A DNA stretch of 10,777 nt from an uncultured Mycoplasmatota bacterium (GTDB lineage: Bacteria; Bacillota_I; Bacilli_A; RF39; UBA660), in contig UQOS01000038.1 in the NCBI GenBank assembly GCA_900542735.1, forward strand, positions 1 to 10,777, given 5' to 3'. The notes below the pieces were generated by a model. The model was not told where the DNA came from, made no database searches, and saw only the letters and a list, made by a program, of their open reading frames with translations. Positions within the stretch are counted from its first letter, which is position 1. Each line of letters begins with the position of its first letter. Position numbers and translations under genes: made by a program. This document shows, piece by piece, positions 1 through 8,185 of the stretch.

Positions 1-80
1 TAGCAAAAAAGATGGACATTTCTACTGTTTCTGAATTAACTGGACTTGATGCTGATACTTTAGAAAAATTATCTAAGTAA
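1..80 (+). CDS. C-terminal end of a probable Rpn/PD-(D/E)XK nuclease-family protein (partial)
   Basis: Only the last 25 codons are present, open from the left edge and closed by TAA at 78-80 (codons start at base 3). The end reads MDISTVSELTGLDADTLEKL followed by SK. This resembles the short helical tail common in Rpn / PD-(D/E)XK nuclease-family (putative transposase) proteins of Firmicutes, which typically ends in a 'lk.gl..e.Ia.iTgLs.eeIekL' pattern. The nuclease core lies outside the window, so the family call rests on this tail only. It could also be another protein ending in a similar small helical motif. It is the only plus-strand gene seen, and it converges on the next gene. Confidence 0.45.
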   Translation, partial: AKKMDISTVSELTGLDADTLEKLSK

Positions 81-93
81 AATCACTAATATG

Positions 94-120
94 AAAAGTT
101 GCACTCAAATGCAACTTTTT
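94..120. terminator. Bidirectional intrinsic terminator between convergent genes
   Basis: A perfect 10-bp inverted repeat, AAAAGTTGCA (94-103) and TGCAACTTTT (110-119), encloses a 6-base loop. It ends in a T-run on the plus strand, and the symmetric A-run gives a short U-tract on the minus strand. It sits 13 bases after the plus-strand stop and 2 bases after the minus-strand stop at 123, so it can end both converging transcripts. Confidence 0.85.
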
Positions 121-122
121 AA

Positions 123-932
123 TTACTCAGAATCTCTCCAAGCTTCATAAAGATCTTTCACTTTGCTACTTCCAGTAGATGCCAATTCTTTTACTAATTG
201 CCAAGTAAATCCAAAACTATTCTTCATAGTATTAAAATCTTCCTTTGCTTGATTACAAGTATCACTTCCTACACTATTACATAATGAAGCTGAAAATTCT
301 AAATATTTAAGAGCTAATTTTCCTTTCATACTTGTATACTTATCTTTAATAACTTCTTTATAATCTGGAAAATACTCATCTATTTTATGATCAATAGTTA
401 GTGCCAATTTAATTATCTTTAACTTAGCAGTATTGGTTAGACCACTAAAAGTATAACCATTAATTTTCTTTCCATAGAAAATAAAGTCAATTATATCAGT
501 AAAAAGTATTTTAGCTTTTAAGCGTAAAGAACTATCTTCTTGATTAGAAGTAGTAATTAGATTACTTTCACTTTCAAAATAAGCAACTAAACTATCTTCA
601 TTTTCTATAGTTTCATTAGAAACATTTGTATTCAAAGTATTATTACTACTTTCTTGATTATTAGTACTGCTATTATTTACTACCTCATTATTACTAGCTG
701 GTGCTTGATTAGAATTATTATTACTACTTTCTTGTTCTTTAGAAGAATTATCATCATTTGTTTTATCTTCTATTATTTCCGTTTCTTTTTTGTCAGTTTC
801 TTCATTTTTATTAACATGATTATTTAATTTAAAACTATTTTGATTTAATAACAAAATAACTGCAATTACTAATAAAACACAATATATACTAACTAATATA
901 ACAGGAAGTAAATTTTCTTTTTTTATTTTCAC
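123..932 (-). CDS. Membrane-anchored protein of unknown function with Asn/Ser-rich stalk
   Basis: 269 residues, function not recognised. A short Lys-rich N-terminus is followed by one hydrophobic helix (about residues 8-30), which predicts a signal anchor. Residues about 31-135 are low-complexity and rich in Asn, Ser, Glu and Gln, as in an extended extracellular stalk. Residues about 137-269 form a compact, probably all-helical domain with two cysteines (218 and 226) that could form a disulfide outside the cell, and an aromatic-rich end (LYEAWRDSE). The start is GTG at 930-932: an in-frame TGA lies four codons upstream, no ATG lies between, and a GAGGTG Shine-Dalgarno sits just upstream. A TATAAT box follows at 957-962, so the gene can be transcribed separately from the ATPase. 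I have seen similar tail domains in low-GC gut bacteria but cannot name a family. Confidence 0.8.
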   Translation of the reverse strand: MKIKKENLLPVILVSIYCVLLVIAVILLLNQNSFKLNNHVNKNEETDKKETEIIEDKTNDDNSSKEQESSNNNSNQAPASNNEVVNNSSTNNQESSNNTLNTNVSNETIENEDSLVAYFESESNLITTSNQEDSSLRLKAKILFTDIIDFIFYGKKINGYTFSGLTNTAKLKIIKLALTIDHKIDEYFPDYKEVIKDKYTSMKGKLALKYLEFSASLCNSVGSDTCNQAKEDFNTMKNSFGFTWQLVKELASTGSSKVKDLYEAWRDSE

Positions 933-956
933 ACTACCACCTCACTAAGTAGCTAG

Positions 957-985
957 ATTATACCATATTTTTAGAAAAATTACTA
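957..985 (-). promoter_or_regulatory. Probable sigma-A promoter for the stalked membrane protein
   Basis: Read on the minus strand, a perfect TATAAT -10 box lies at 962-957. A weak -35 (TAGTAA, 985-980) lies upstream with a 17-base spacer. The predicted transcript start is about 15-20 bases before the GTG start at 932, leaving room for the GAGGTG Shine-Dalgarno. The -10 is convincing and the -35 is poor. It lies in the 56-base gap after the ATPase stop codon. Confidence 0.6.
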
Positions 986-988
986 GAT

Positions 989-3610
989 TTAGACACCAAT
1001 AATTAAACCTTTTTTCCTTAAATAAAGTTTTCTTAACCAATCAATAGGAATTACAGTTAAACCTAATAAAATAGTAGTAATCAATTCCTTTAAAGTTAAT
1101 CCATAAGTACGAAACAAATCACCACCATAATAAATTAAAAGTATCTGCACTACAATAATAAAAATGATAATAATAATAAATATTTTATTTTTCCATAAAT
1201 TAGCAAATAAATTTAAGCGGTTCGTTCTAGCATTAAAGCAATTAAAAATACCCATAAAAATAAATAAAGCAAAAAAGGCAGTCATTAAATAATTACCAGT
1301 TTGACTACTTCTATATAAACTACTAATATAATCACTTTTTAAAAAGAAAATACAAAGTAAAGAAGAATAAGCACCAGTAAAAATAATTTCATCTAACATA
1401 TAACGATTTAAAATATTTTCATGTTTCTTTTTAGGTGGCTCTTCCATATATTCTTTTAGTGGTGGTTCATAACTAAAAGCAATTCCAGCTAGTGTATCCA
1501 TAATCATATTAATCCACAACATTTGAATCACTGTAACTGGTGTTTCTACTCCTATAAATGGTCCAATAATAGATAAAGATATGGCACACATATTAATAGT
1601 TAGTTGAAAAATAATAAATTTACGAATACTTTTAAAGGTAGTTCTACCAAATAAAATAGCTTTTGAAATTGATAAAAAGTTGTCATCTAATATTACGATT
1701 TCACTTGCTTCTTTAGCTACTTCTGTACCACTTCCCATCGCAAACGCAACATCTGCTTTTTTTAAAGCTGGTGCATCATTTACGCCATCTCCTGTCATAC
1801 CTACAACCATACCCATTTCTTGACAAATACGAACTAGTCTACTCTTATCTTGTGGCAAACTCCTAGCTACAATTTTTAGACGTGGTATTTTTTCTTTAAT
1901 TTCGTCTACTGTTAAATTATTAAGCTCACTACTTGTTAACACAATATCATCTTTACTAGTAATTAACCCTACTTCTTTTCCAATAGAAATAGCTGTTTCT
2001 TTATTATCACCTGTAATCATTACTGTTTGAATACCAGCCTTTTTCACAAGATCTATTCCAGTAATTGCTTCTTTTCTTACTTCATCTTTAATTAAAATAA
2101 GGCCAATTAAAGTTAACTTATCTAATCTTTCATAATCATAACTATCATTAATTGCTAGTAAAACTACCCTAGTACCACTAGAAGTAATTTGATTTAATTT
2201 TCCTTTTAAAATATCTATCGTTAAACTTTTCTTCTCCCCATTTTCATTTAAATAAGTACTACATTTATCTATTAATACTTCTGGTGCTCCTTTTATTAAA
2301 TTTATTTTTTTCTTAATTCCATCAGTATGTTCTATGACAGTAGAAGAATATTTTTCTTTACTATTAAATGGCGTTTTTGAAATTATTTTTAAATTAGGAA
2401 TAGGAGTCGTAATAAATTTACGAAGTGCTTGATCAGTAATATTACCCCCTATTACTTTATTATCTGATAATACACTTTCATTATTATAAGTAAGAGATAA
2501 TTTTAAATATTTATATAATTTTTCATAATGAGATACTTCTAATTCATTATGATAATTTTTCATACTACCTGAAATAAAACCTATTACTTCTAACTTACCT
2601 TTCGTTAAAGTACCGGTTTTATCTGTAAATAAAATATTAAGATTTCCTGCTGTTTCTATTCCAATTAATTTTCTAGCTAAAACATTATTTTTTAGCATTC
2701 TTTTCATATTTGATGATAATACTAATGTTATCATCATAGGTAGACCTTCAGGTACTGCTACTACGATAATGGTAACACCTAGTGTTAAAGCATAAATTAA
2801 ATGACTAGTTATCACATGAAAGTTTGTAACAGTATTTATAATTTTCGTAATATCAAAATTATTTTCTATTACGATACTAGAAAAAAGATAAGAAATAGCT
2901 ACTAAAAATGCTCCTATATAACCTATTCTACTAATAATTTGGGCTAGTTTTCTTAATCTTAGTTTTAGTGGACTATCTGGATTATCCTCTTGAATTTCTA
3001 AAGCTAGTTTTCCATAAAAGGTATCATTTCCTACTTTTTCTACTTTCATTAAAGCCATTTTAGAATATACTACACACCCACGATATACTTTATTTTTTTC
3101 AGTAGGAAATCCTTCTACTTTATATTTATATGCTTCTTTCGTTTCTCCATTTAAACTAGATTCATCTACACTAAGTTCACCATCAATAATAATACCATCT
3201 GCTGGAATTTTATCTCCAGTTTCTAACTTAACAATATCTCCTACCACAATTTCATCAATTGAAGTTTCTATTAATTTACCATCTCTTTTTACTTTACACT
3301 TTATTCTAGAAGATTCTTCTTGTAAACGTTCAAAAGCTTTCTCACTACCATACTCAGAAATAGTAGAAATTAAACTTGATAAAAAAATAGCTATTAAGAT
3401 ACCTAATGTTTCAAACCAATCAAAATCTTTAAATAAAAAAATAGTTTTGATAATAAGTGCAGTTAGTAAAATCTTAATAATTGGATCTCCCAATGTTTCT
3501 ACAAACTGCATCAGAAAGGATTTCTTTTTTTTACTAGTAAGAGTATTCGTTCCATATTTTTTTCTAGACTTGATTACTTCTTCTTTACTTAGACCATTTG
3601 TATTTAACAT
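989..3610 (-). CDS. P-type Ca2+-transporting ATPase, PMCA-like (type IIB)
   Basis: 873 residues, the usual full length for the family. It uses ATP to export a cation, most likely Ca2+, across the cytoplasmic membrane. Motifs in order: cation-ATPase N-terminal domain (1-70), actuator loop with LNGE (153-156), M4 PEGLP (287-291), phosphorylation motif DKTGTLT with catalytic D330, nucleotide-binding KGAPE (440-444), MITGDN (531-536) and hinge TGDGVNDAP (606-614). M6 carries N701 and D705 in WINMIMDT, as in plasma-membrane calcium pumps. With E288 these make a site II-like Ca2+ site. M5 (QLTINMCAIS) lacks the acidic site I residue of SERCA, so one ion per cycle is expected. The C-terminus has the usual M7-M10 helices and no long regulatory tail. 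The ATG start is supported by AGGAGGT 6-7 bases upstream. A Mn2+ or other divalent-ion preference cannot be excluded. Confidence 0.95.
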   Translation of the reverse strand: MLNTNGLSKEEVIKSRKKYGTNTLTSKKKKSFLMQFVETLGDPIIKILLTALIIKTIFLFKDFDWFETLGILIAIFLSSLISTISEYGSEKAFERLQEESSRIKCKVKRDGKLIETSIDEIVVGDIVKLETGDKIPADGIIIDGELSVDESSLNGETKEAYKYKVEGFPTEKNKVYRGCVVYSKMALMKVEKVGNDTFYGKLALEIQEDNPDSPLKLRLRKLAQIISRIGYIGAFLVAISYLFSSIVIENNFDITKIINTVTNFHVITSHLIYALTLGVTIIVVAVPEGLPMMITLVLSSNMKRMLKNNVLARKLIGIETAGNLNILFTDKTGTLTKGKLEVIGFISGSMKNYHNELEVSHYEKLYKYLKLSLTYNNESVLSDNKVIGGNITDQALRKFITTPIPNLKIISKTPFNSKEKYSSTVIEHTDGIKKKINLIKGAPEVLIDKCSTYLNENGEKKSLTIDILKGKLNQITSSGTRVVLLAINDSYDYERLDKLTLIGLILIKDEVRKEAITGIDLVKKAGIQTVMITGDNKETAISIGKEVGLITSKDDIVLTSSELNNLTVDEIKEKIPRLKIVARSLPQDKSRLVRICQEMGMVVGMTGDGVNDAPALKKADVAFAMGSGTEVAKEASEIVILDDNFLSISKAILFGRTTFKSIRKFIIFQLTINMCAISLSIIGPFIGVETPVTVIQMLWINMIMDTLAGIAFSYEPPLKEYMEEPPKKKHENILNRYMLDEIIFTGAYSSLLCIFFLKSDYISSLYRSSQTGNYLMTAFFALFIFMGIFNCFNARTNRLNLFANLWKNKIFIIIIIFIIVVQILLIYYGGDLFRTYGLTLKELITTILLGLTVIPIDWLRKLYLRKKGLIIGV

Positions 3611-3621
3611 AAAAAGACCTC

Positions 3622-3645
3622 CTACTTAAATATATTTATAAGTAG
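3622..3645 (-). promoter_or_regulatory. Dyad abutting the ATPase Shine-Dalgarno, possible operator or leader hairpin
   Basis: A 7-bp inverted repeat, CTACTTA (3622-3628) and TAAGTAG (3639-3645), is separated by 10 AT-rich bases. On the minus strand the inner arm runs straight into the GGAGGT ribosome-binding site of the Ca2+ ATPase. It could be a repressor operator or an RNA hairpin affecting ribosome access. Arm length is modest for such an AT-rich region, so chance is possible. Confidence 0.35.
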
Positions 3646-3675
3646 AAGTTTTAGAATGGGAAATATTGTCGAAAA

Positions 3676-3731
3676 TTTTTAGAAAAAATAGCAATTTTTA
3701 GGGGGTGTTTTTTAGATGCTTTTTCTAAAAA
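3676..3731. promoter_or_regulatory. Imperfect hairpin upstream of the ATPase, possible leader structure or weak terminator
   Basis: TTTTTAGAAAAA (3676-3687), then a 3-base bulge and GCA (3691-3693), pairs with TGCTTTTTCTAAAAA (3717-3731), giving 12 + 3 bp around a 23-base loop that contains a GGGGG run (3701-3705). It lies about 180 bases after the DUF6020 stop and 65 bases before the ATPase start. It could therefore end read-through from the upstream operon or form part of the ATPase leader. The stem is almost all A/T. Confidence 0.3.
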
Positions 3732-3796
3732 AATGATATTTTTGAAAATGAGATTAGCTATATAGAATAAGGCTAAAGTTACGATTTTCAAAGGTT

Positions 3797-3808
3797 TCTA
3801 GATAACTA
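3797..3808 (+). repeat. 12-bp direct repeat copy (TCTAGATAACTA), partner at 8210-8221
   Basis: TCTAGATAACTA occurs here, about 100 bases beyond the end of the glycosyltransferase operon, and again at 8210-8221, just before that operon. The two copies bracket the three-gene block. Twelve bases in AT-rich DNA is close to what chance allows, so significance is uncertain. Confidence 0.3.
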
Positions 3809-3910
3809 AATAATAGAAAGTTAATATTCCATAATTTAACTATTATTAACCTAAGTAACAATATAGCTAACATTAAAATAAAATATTATATTATATTATC
3901 AATTTGATAA

Positions 3911-5509
3911 TCATTCATTTTCATCATTAGTAAAAATCTTGGCAAAATAAAATAATAGTAAAGGAAAAATACTAAATATTATCGGAAATACATACCTTGT
4001 ATTATACAAAATAGTTGGTGCATTAATACAACAAACAAACGTTGCAATTAATGGTAAAAGTGGTAATAAGTACCTCTTTTTATTTTTTATTAACATCATA
4101 ATCATAAAAAATAAAAACCATGAATATATACCTGGGTCATTAATATATTGAATTAATGGAATTTTTTCTAATGTATCATTAAATTGTTTTAACTTATCTT
4201 TTTTTTCTTCTAAAAAATTAGGTTTTGAAAAATTTACATAAGTAGAATAATTTTTATCTTCTTTTACCTCAAAAAAAGTATAAGTTGCATTAATAAATGG
4301 ATAATATAATGGATAATTTGTATTTATTACTGCTTCTATATAAATAACTGGGTGTCTAAAGAATAACTTTCCCCATGTTATAAAAAATTCATATATTTGT
4401 TTGGGGCTTGCTTCATAATTTCCTGAGTTATTTCGATTTTTATCTACAATATTTGGTTCATAAATGTATTGACTAAAGTCATAATTAAGTACTCCATTTA
4501 TCTTTTGTTTTTCTTCTTCTGTTATATCATCATGATAATATTTGGAATATCTAGATATGCTTTGTATTGGTATTGCCATGGCTTCAAGATAACTTGTTTT
4601 ATAATATTTCAAAGAAAATAATGCTTCACTAATAAAAAACAAAACTATTGGAATTACTAAAATTATAATTTTTAATATTTTTTTATTTTTATATAAGTAC
4701 TTAAAACATATAACTAATGTTGTAGGTAGAACAATATATATACCATTTTTTCTACTTAAGCATAAACAAAAGGAAATGATACTAATTATAATATATTTTT
4801 TTATATTTAAATTTTTATTTAATACTAAGTCGGTTAACAATAAAACATATATCAGTATCAAAGAAGAGTACACAGTATCATGATAAATTGTAGTAGCATA
4901 ATTAGGAAATAGTGGCATAATAGCATAAAATATTAATAAAAATAAACGAAGTTTATAATTAACATTCCATTTTTTCAAATAATAAAAAACTAAAGAAAAT
5001 GAAATACACATCATAACAGTATGAAATAATGTTAATAAAAATAATCCAATATTCGGTACTCCAATAAATAATCCAAATTTTATAAAATAAACACATAAAA
5101 ATACATAACATAATGGAAAATGTTGAGTTAAAGTTTTATCAAAATGATAATAATTATTTATGTAATAATAAAAATCCCATCCTGGTGTACCTGGATATTT
5201 AATAATTATATATGGCAACCAACAAGCCATTATAATTATAAATGAAAATAACATTGGATGTTTATCAAATATTTTATAAAAAAAACTAGATGAATGATTT
5301 TTTTGTGACAAAACCATTACTCGTTCTAATATAATAATCAAAATTAGAAAAATTATCATATAAAATATTAATAACATCAAAGTTTTTCCTGCATTGCTAA
5401 AAATCAATTTTGAAGAATTACCTTGTTTATAGCTATTTCCAACTACAGTAATTATGGCAAAAACAAAAGATAGAATTAATTCATGAATTAAATTTAATAC
5501 TTTTTTCAT
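3911..5509 (-). CDS. DUF6020-family polytopic membrane protein, probable GT-C glycosyltransferase
   Basis: 532 residues with many hydrophobic helices through its length. The first extracytoplasmic loop after the third predicted helix contains YPGTPGWD (105-112) and then QHFP (129-132). This Asp/His-bearing loop is what I associate with the DUF6020 family, whose layout resembles GT-C enzymes that use lipid-phosphate sugars. A second polar patch, TIYHDTVYSS, lies near residue 210. A hydrophilic extracytoplasmic segment (about 305-430) separates the front membrane block from the last helices. ATG start at 5507-5509 with GAGGT just upstream. It lies only 9 bases after the DUF2142 gene in one operon with a GT2 enzyme, supporting a role in transferring sugars to a surface glycan or glycoprotein. 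Substrate unknown; the enzymatic role is inferred. Confidence 0.75.
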   Translation of the reverse strand: MKKVLNLIHELILSFVFAIITVVGNSYKQGNSSKLIFSNAGKTLMLLIFYMIIFLILIIILERVMVLSQKNHSSSFFYKIFDKHPMLFSFIIIMACWLPYIIIKYPGTPGWDFYYYINNYYHFDKTLTQHFPLCYVFLCVYFIKFGLFIGVPNIGLFLLTLFHTVMMCISFSLVFYYLKKWNVNYKLRLFLLIFYAIMPLFPNYATTIYHDTVYSSLILIYVLLLTDLVLNKNLNIKKYIIISIISFCLCLSRKNGIYIVLPTTLVICFKYLYKNKKILKIIILVIPIVLFFISEALFSLKYYKTSYLEAMAIPIQSISRYSKYYHDDITEEEKQKINGVLNYDFSQYIYEPNIVDKNRNNSGNYEASPKQIYEFFITWGKLFFRHPVIYIEAVINTNYPLYYPFINATYTFFEVKEDKNYSTYVNFSKPNFLEEKKDKLKQFNDTLEKIPLIQYINDPGIYSWFLFFMIMMLIKNKKRYLLPLLPLIATFVCCINAPTILYNTRYVFPIIFSIFPLLLFYFAKIFTNDENE

Positions 5510-5518
5510 ATTACCTCA

Positions 5519-7444
5519 CTACAAATAATTAATAAATAAAATAGTCAAACTATAATAAGATAATAAAATAATCCCAGATAAATATAGCTTTTCATTAATA
5601 GTATTTTTTCTTTTATAATTGCTATTAATAAACAAAAATATAGGTAATAGTATTGGTAAAAAGTACCTTCCTTGTATACCCGCAAAATAAGAAAAACCAA
5701 TTGGTGTACAAGAAATATATAAACTAACTGATATTAAACTAAAAGTTGCAATAATCACCAAGAAAAAGACCCATTTTTCTAATTTTGTTAAATCCAATGT
5801 TTCATTATTACGAATTGCTAATATATACAATATAAAAGCTATTAATGGTACTATAGAAGCATCACTAATACTACTTCCATACCAATTATTATTACCTCCA
5901 AATACATCATTTATATATTTACCAGTATTATTAGCATAGGTATATAGAAATTTTTGAATAAAATTTACTGGATGCTTTAAAATTTCAATAATGTAATATG
6001 TTGAATTAAGTCCTTGTCCAACTTTTAAATATTGAAAAGCAATTTTACCCCAAATTAAATTTAATAATAATCCTAAAAAAGCAATTACGATTAGCATAAT
6101 TTTTTTTCTATTTGAATCATCTTTTTTAATAAGTAAAAATAATAGGAATAAAAATGGCAGATATACTAGTTTAGATAAAGAAATAATTATAGTTAATATC
6201 ATCAAAATAATATAGTCTACTCTTTTTAATATTTTTTTTCTATTATAAATTAAATATAAAATGTATGAGATAAATAAAGTAATTGATGCAAGCAAAAATC
6301 CATCTGCTGATAATGTAGAAAAACTATTAATGGTAGATGGCAATAATCCTATTAAAAATAAACATTTTTTTCCAACAGGAATTATTCTTATTGCTAAATA
6401 AAACATAGTAATGAAGAAAACTGCATTCATAATTCTACCACTATATGCCCAAATAACAGGACGATTAGTAAATATTTTGGAAATAAAAATACCCAATGAT
6501 TGTGGTAAATAAGAAATTGGAGAATAAACCGACATATATTGCATATCATAGTCTTCCATTTCATCTTCATTATAGATTAAATTAATCATATTCCAATTTT
6601 CTTTAAAATTTTTACCACTTAAATTTAATATTACTTTAGAAAATGAACTAGTTGGCCAATTGTCTTTTATGCCAGATAACATATGGCCATTGGCTATTTC
6701 AAATGCCCTTGTCCAATGACCATCTTCATCTTTACCAGCAAATAATGGCGTTAATATTATAGTAAAAATTGAAAATACAATAATTGTAAATAAATAAATT
6801 TTTTCTATTTTATATTTTTTATAATGAATAATAAAAATCACAAAAAAAACTAAAACTGTAGAAATTATTATAAAAGTTAATATTAGTCCATTATTAGTAG
6901 AATTTTTATAAACTGGATTTATAAATATATTAGCATTAGTTTCTGAATTGTTGTTCATTAACAAATCAACATCTTCTATGAATGTTACATCAGAATATTC
7001 ATCATTTAGGTGCTTAATATATATAGTATATTCTTTATCCTTAGAATTTTTAATAGTAGGAAATTCAAAGTTAATATAATTTGTGTTTTGAAAATGTAAG
7101 ACGGAATATTTATGTTCACAAATTACTTTTTCATCTTGATCCATTATTCCAATAATTATATTGGCTGAAATCGTTTTATCACTACTATTGACATACAAAT
7201 TTACTTTAGACAAATTATTTTCTTTGGCAACAAATTTTTGTGTTAACTCGTCTACAAATTTTGGAAAAGGAATAAAGGTAAAATTTTTCTTTATCAAATG
7301 AGATTGTTTAGTATCATATACAATATTGTTTTTATTACTAATTTCTAATGTATATTGAAAAATCATTAAAATAATTAGAATAATAAAGCAACATAATAAA
7401 AAAAGATAATTTTTCTTAAGATATAAAAATAACTTATTAATCAT
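5519..7444 (-). CDS. DUF2142 polytopic membrane protein, predicted GT-C glycosyltransferase
   Basis: 641 residues. One N-terminal helix (about 12-32) leads to an extracytoplasmic, probably beta-rich domain (about 40-185). A second helix (187-206) then opens a long multi-helix block. The loop after the third helix holds KDEDGHWTRAFEIANG (238-253), the acidic Asp-Glu plus His/Arg signature I associate with DUF2142 proteins and comparable to GT-C catalytic loops. DUF2142 proteins are usually found in surface polysaccharide or glycoprotein loci. The ATG start overlaps the end of the GT2 gene by 8 bases, with AAAGGA 9 bases upstream inside that gene, so translation is coupled. Stop TAG. Acceptor and sugar cannot be read from the sequence. 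The N-terminal beta domain may bind glycan, which is inference. Confidence 0.8.
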   Translation of the reverse strand: MINKLFLYLKKNYLFLLCCFIILIILMIFQYTLEISNKNNIVYDTKQSHLIKKNFTFIPFPKFVDELTQKFVAKENNLSKVNLYVNSSDKTISANIIIGIMDQDEKVICEHKYSVLHFQNTNYINFEFPTIKNSKDKEYTIYIKHLNDEYSDVTFIEDVDLLMNNNSETNANIFINPVYKNSTNNGLILTFIIISTVLVFFVIFIIHYKKYKIEKIYLFTIIVFSIFTIILTPLFAGKDEDGHWTRAFEIANGHMLSGIKDNWPTSSFSKVILNLSGKNFKENWNMINLIYNEDEMEDYDMQYMSVYSPISYLPQSLGIFISKIFTNRPVIWAYSGRIMNAVFFITMFYLAIRIIPVGKKCLFLIGLLPSTINSFSTLSADGFLLASITLFISYILYLIYNRKKILKRVDYIILMILTIIISLSKLVYLPFLFLLFLLIKKDDSNRKKIMLIVIAFLGLLLNLIWGKIAFQYLKVGQGLNSTYYIIEILKHPVNFIQKFLYTYANNTGKYINDVFGGNNNWYGSSISDASIVPLIAFILYILAIRNNETLDLTKLEKWVFFLVIIATFSLISVSLYISCTPIGFSYFAGIQGRYFLPILLPIFLFINSNYKRKNTINEKLYLSGIILLSYYSLTILFINYL

Positions 7445-8138
7445 TACTACTAATTCCTTTCAATAAAACCTTTAAATGCCTCATTCCATCTTTTATTGTA
7501 TTCAAATGTGGCTTTCTATTTCTTTTATCCTTATATAAATTTACGGGTATTTCTTTAATAGTTAAATTATTTTTCGATGCTATTATAATCATTTCACTTG
7601 CAAATTCCATACCTGTTGTTTGAAACTTTAAATTCTGAAACTTATCCTTATTTAATCCTCTTAATCCACAATTATAATCACCAATTTTAGTTCTATATAA
7701 AATATTACCAATCGTTGTAATTACTGGGGTACCTATATAACGATGTAAGAATGGCATAGCATTTTTTTCTATTATTCCTTGAAAACGATTTCCAATTACA
7801 AAGTCATACCCATCTTTTAATGCTAGTAAAATAGGTTCTATTTCTAAAAAATTATAACTATCATCTGCGTCTGCCATAATTATATATTTTCCATAAGCAT
7901 TTTGTATTCCATATCTTAATGCAGACCCATAACCCTTGTTTTTTTGAATAATTACTCTTGCTCCAAGTTTTTTAGCTATACTTCTAGAATGATCTATTGA
8001 ATTATTATCAACTACCAATACTTCACCAGAAATTTTATTACTACTAATAAAATCAAAAGCCTTTTTAATACATACTGGCAGAGTTATTTCTTCATTCAAA
8101 CAAGGAATTAAAATTGTTAGTTCTATATTTTTTTTCAT
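7437..8138 (-). CDS. GT2 glycosyltransferase, polyprenyl-phosphate sugar synthase type
   Basis: 233 residues from the preferred ATG at 8136-8138. GGAGAAAAG lies 9 bases upstream of this ATG; an in-frame TTG at 8153 overlaps that Shine-Dalgarno and is an unlikely start. GT-A fold signs: LTILIPCLNE (7-16) opening the nucleotide-binding fold, VVDNNS (42-47), the metal-binding DADD (90-93), GNRF (116-119), NCGLRGL (156-162) and an EFASEM helix (178-183). This pattern is typical of dolichol/undecaprenyl-phosphate glucose or mannose synthases. There is no C-terminal membrane segment, so it probably acts as a soluble or peripheral enzyme on the inner face, moving a sugar from a nucleotide donor onto polyprenyl phosphate. 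It is the first gene of an operon with DUF2142 and DUF6020 proteins that could use the product. The exact sugar is unknown. Confidence 0.88.
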   Translation of the reverse strand: MKKNIELTILIPCLNEEITLPVCIKKAFDFISSNKISGEVLVVDNNSIDHSRSIAKKLGARVIIQKNKGYGSALRYGIQNAYGKYIIMADADDSYNFLEIEPILLALKDGYDFVIGNRFQGIIEKNAMPFLHRYIGTPVITTIGNILYRTKIGDYNCGLRGLNKDKFQNLKFQTTGMEFASEMIIIASKNNLTIKEIPVNLYKDKRNRKPHLNTIKDGMRHLKVLLKGISSND

Positions 8139-8185
8139 ACATCTTTTCTCCAATAAATTATTGTTACACTAAAATTACTTTTTGT

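Larger units (their letters stand above)
3611..3910. other. 300-base AT-rich intergenic region (ATPase leader and end of glycosyltransferase operon)
   Basis: No plausible gene was found in either strand; short ATG-initiated frames here run only about 8-10 codons. The region holds the ATPase Shine-Dalgarno (AGGAGGT, near 3615-3623), a dyad next to it, an imperfect long hairpin (3676-3731), and a small perfect palindrome, TTATCAA-N-TTGATAA (3896-3910), directly after the DUF6020 stop codon. No GC-rich stem with a U-tract is visible to end the operon. A TATAAA hexamer lies inside the dyad, with TTTCCC 17 bases upstream on the minus strand, as a very weak promoter candidate for the ATPase. Confidence 0.6.

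Noticed and set aside
600..800. Repetitive Asn/Ser-coding stretch as a microsatellite or CRISPR-like array
   Set aside because: The repetition is low-complexity coding for a stalk, with irregular units and no conserved repeat-spacer pattern.
3525..3532. Run of eight T (poly-A on the coding strand) near the 5' end of the ATPase gene as a phase-variable tract
   Set aside because: It encodes an ordinary Lys-rich stretch in an intact frame, and runs of this length are common in this genome's AT-rich DNA.
3447..3629. 60-codon plus-strand open frame antisense to the start of the ATPase gene
   Set aside because: It overlaps the ATPase coding strand entirely except for the last bases, has no convincing ribosome-binding site, and the ATPase is unambiguous by its motifs.
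3754..3870. 10-bp inverted repeat TTAGCTATAT (3754-3763) / ATATAGCTAA (3861-3870) in the intergenic region
   Set aside because: About one such match is expected by chance in a region this AT-rich; there is no further structure around it.
8139..8153. TTG at 8153 as the start of the GT2 gene
   Set aside because: It overlaps the GGAG Shine-Dalgarno that serves the ATG at 8138, and the extra residues precede the normal family N-terminus.
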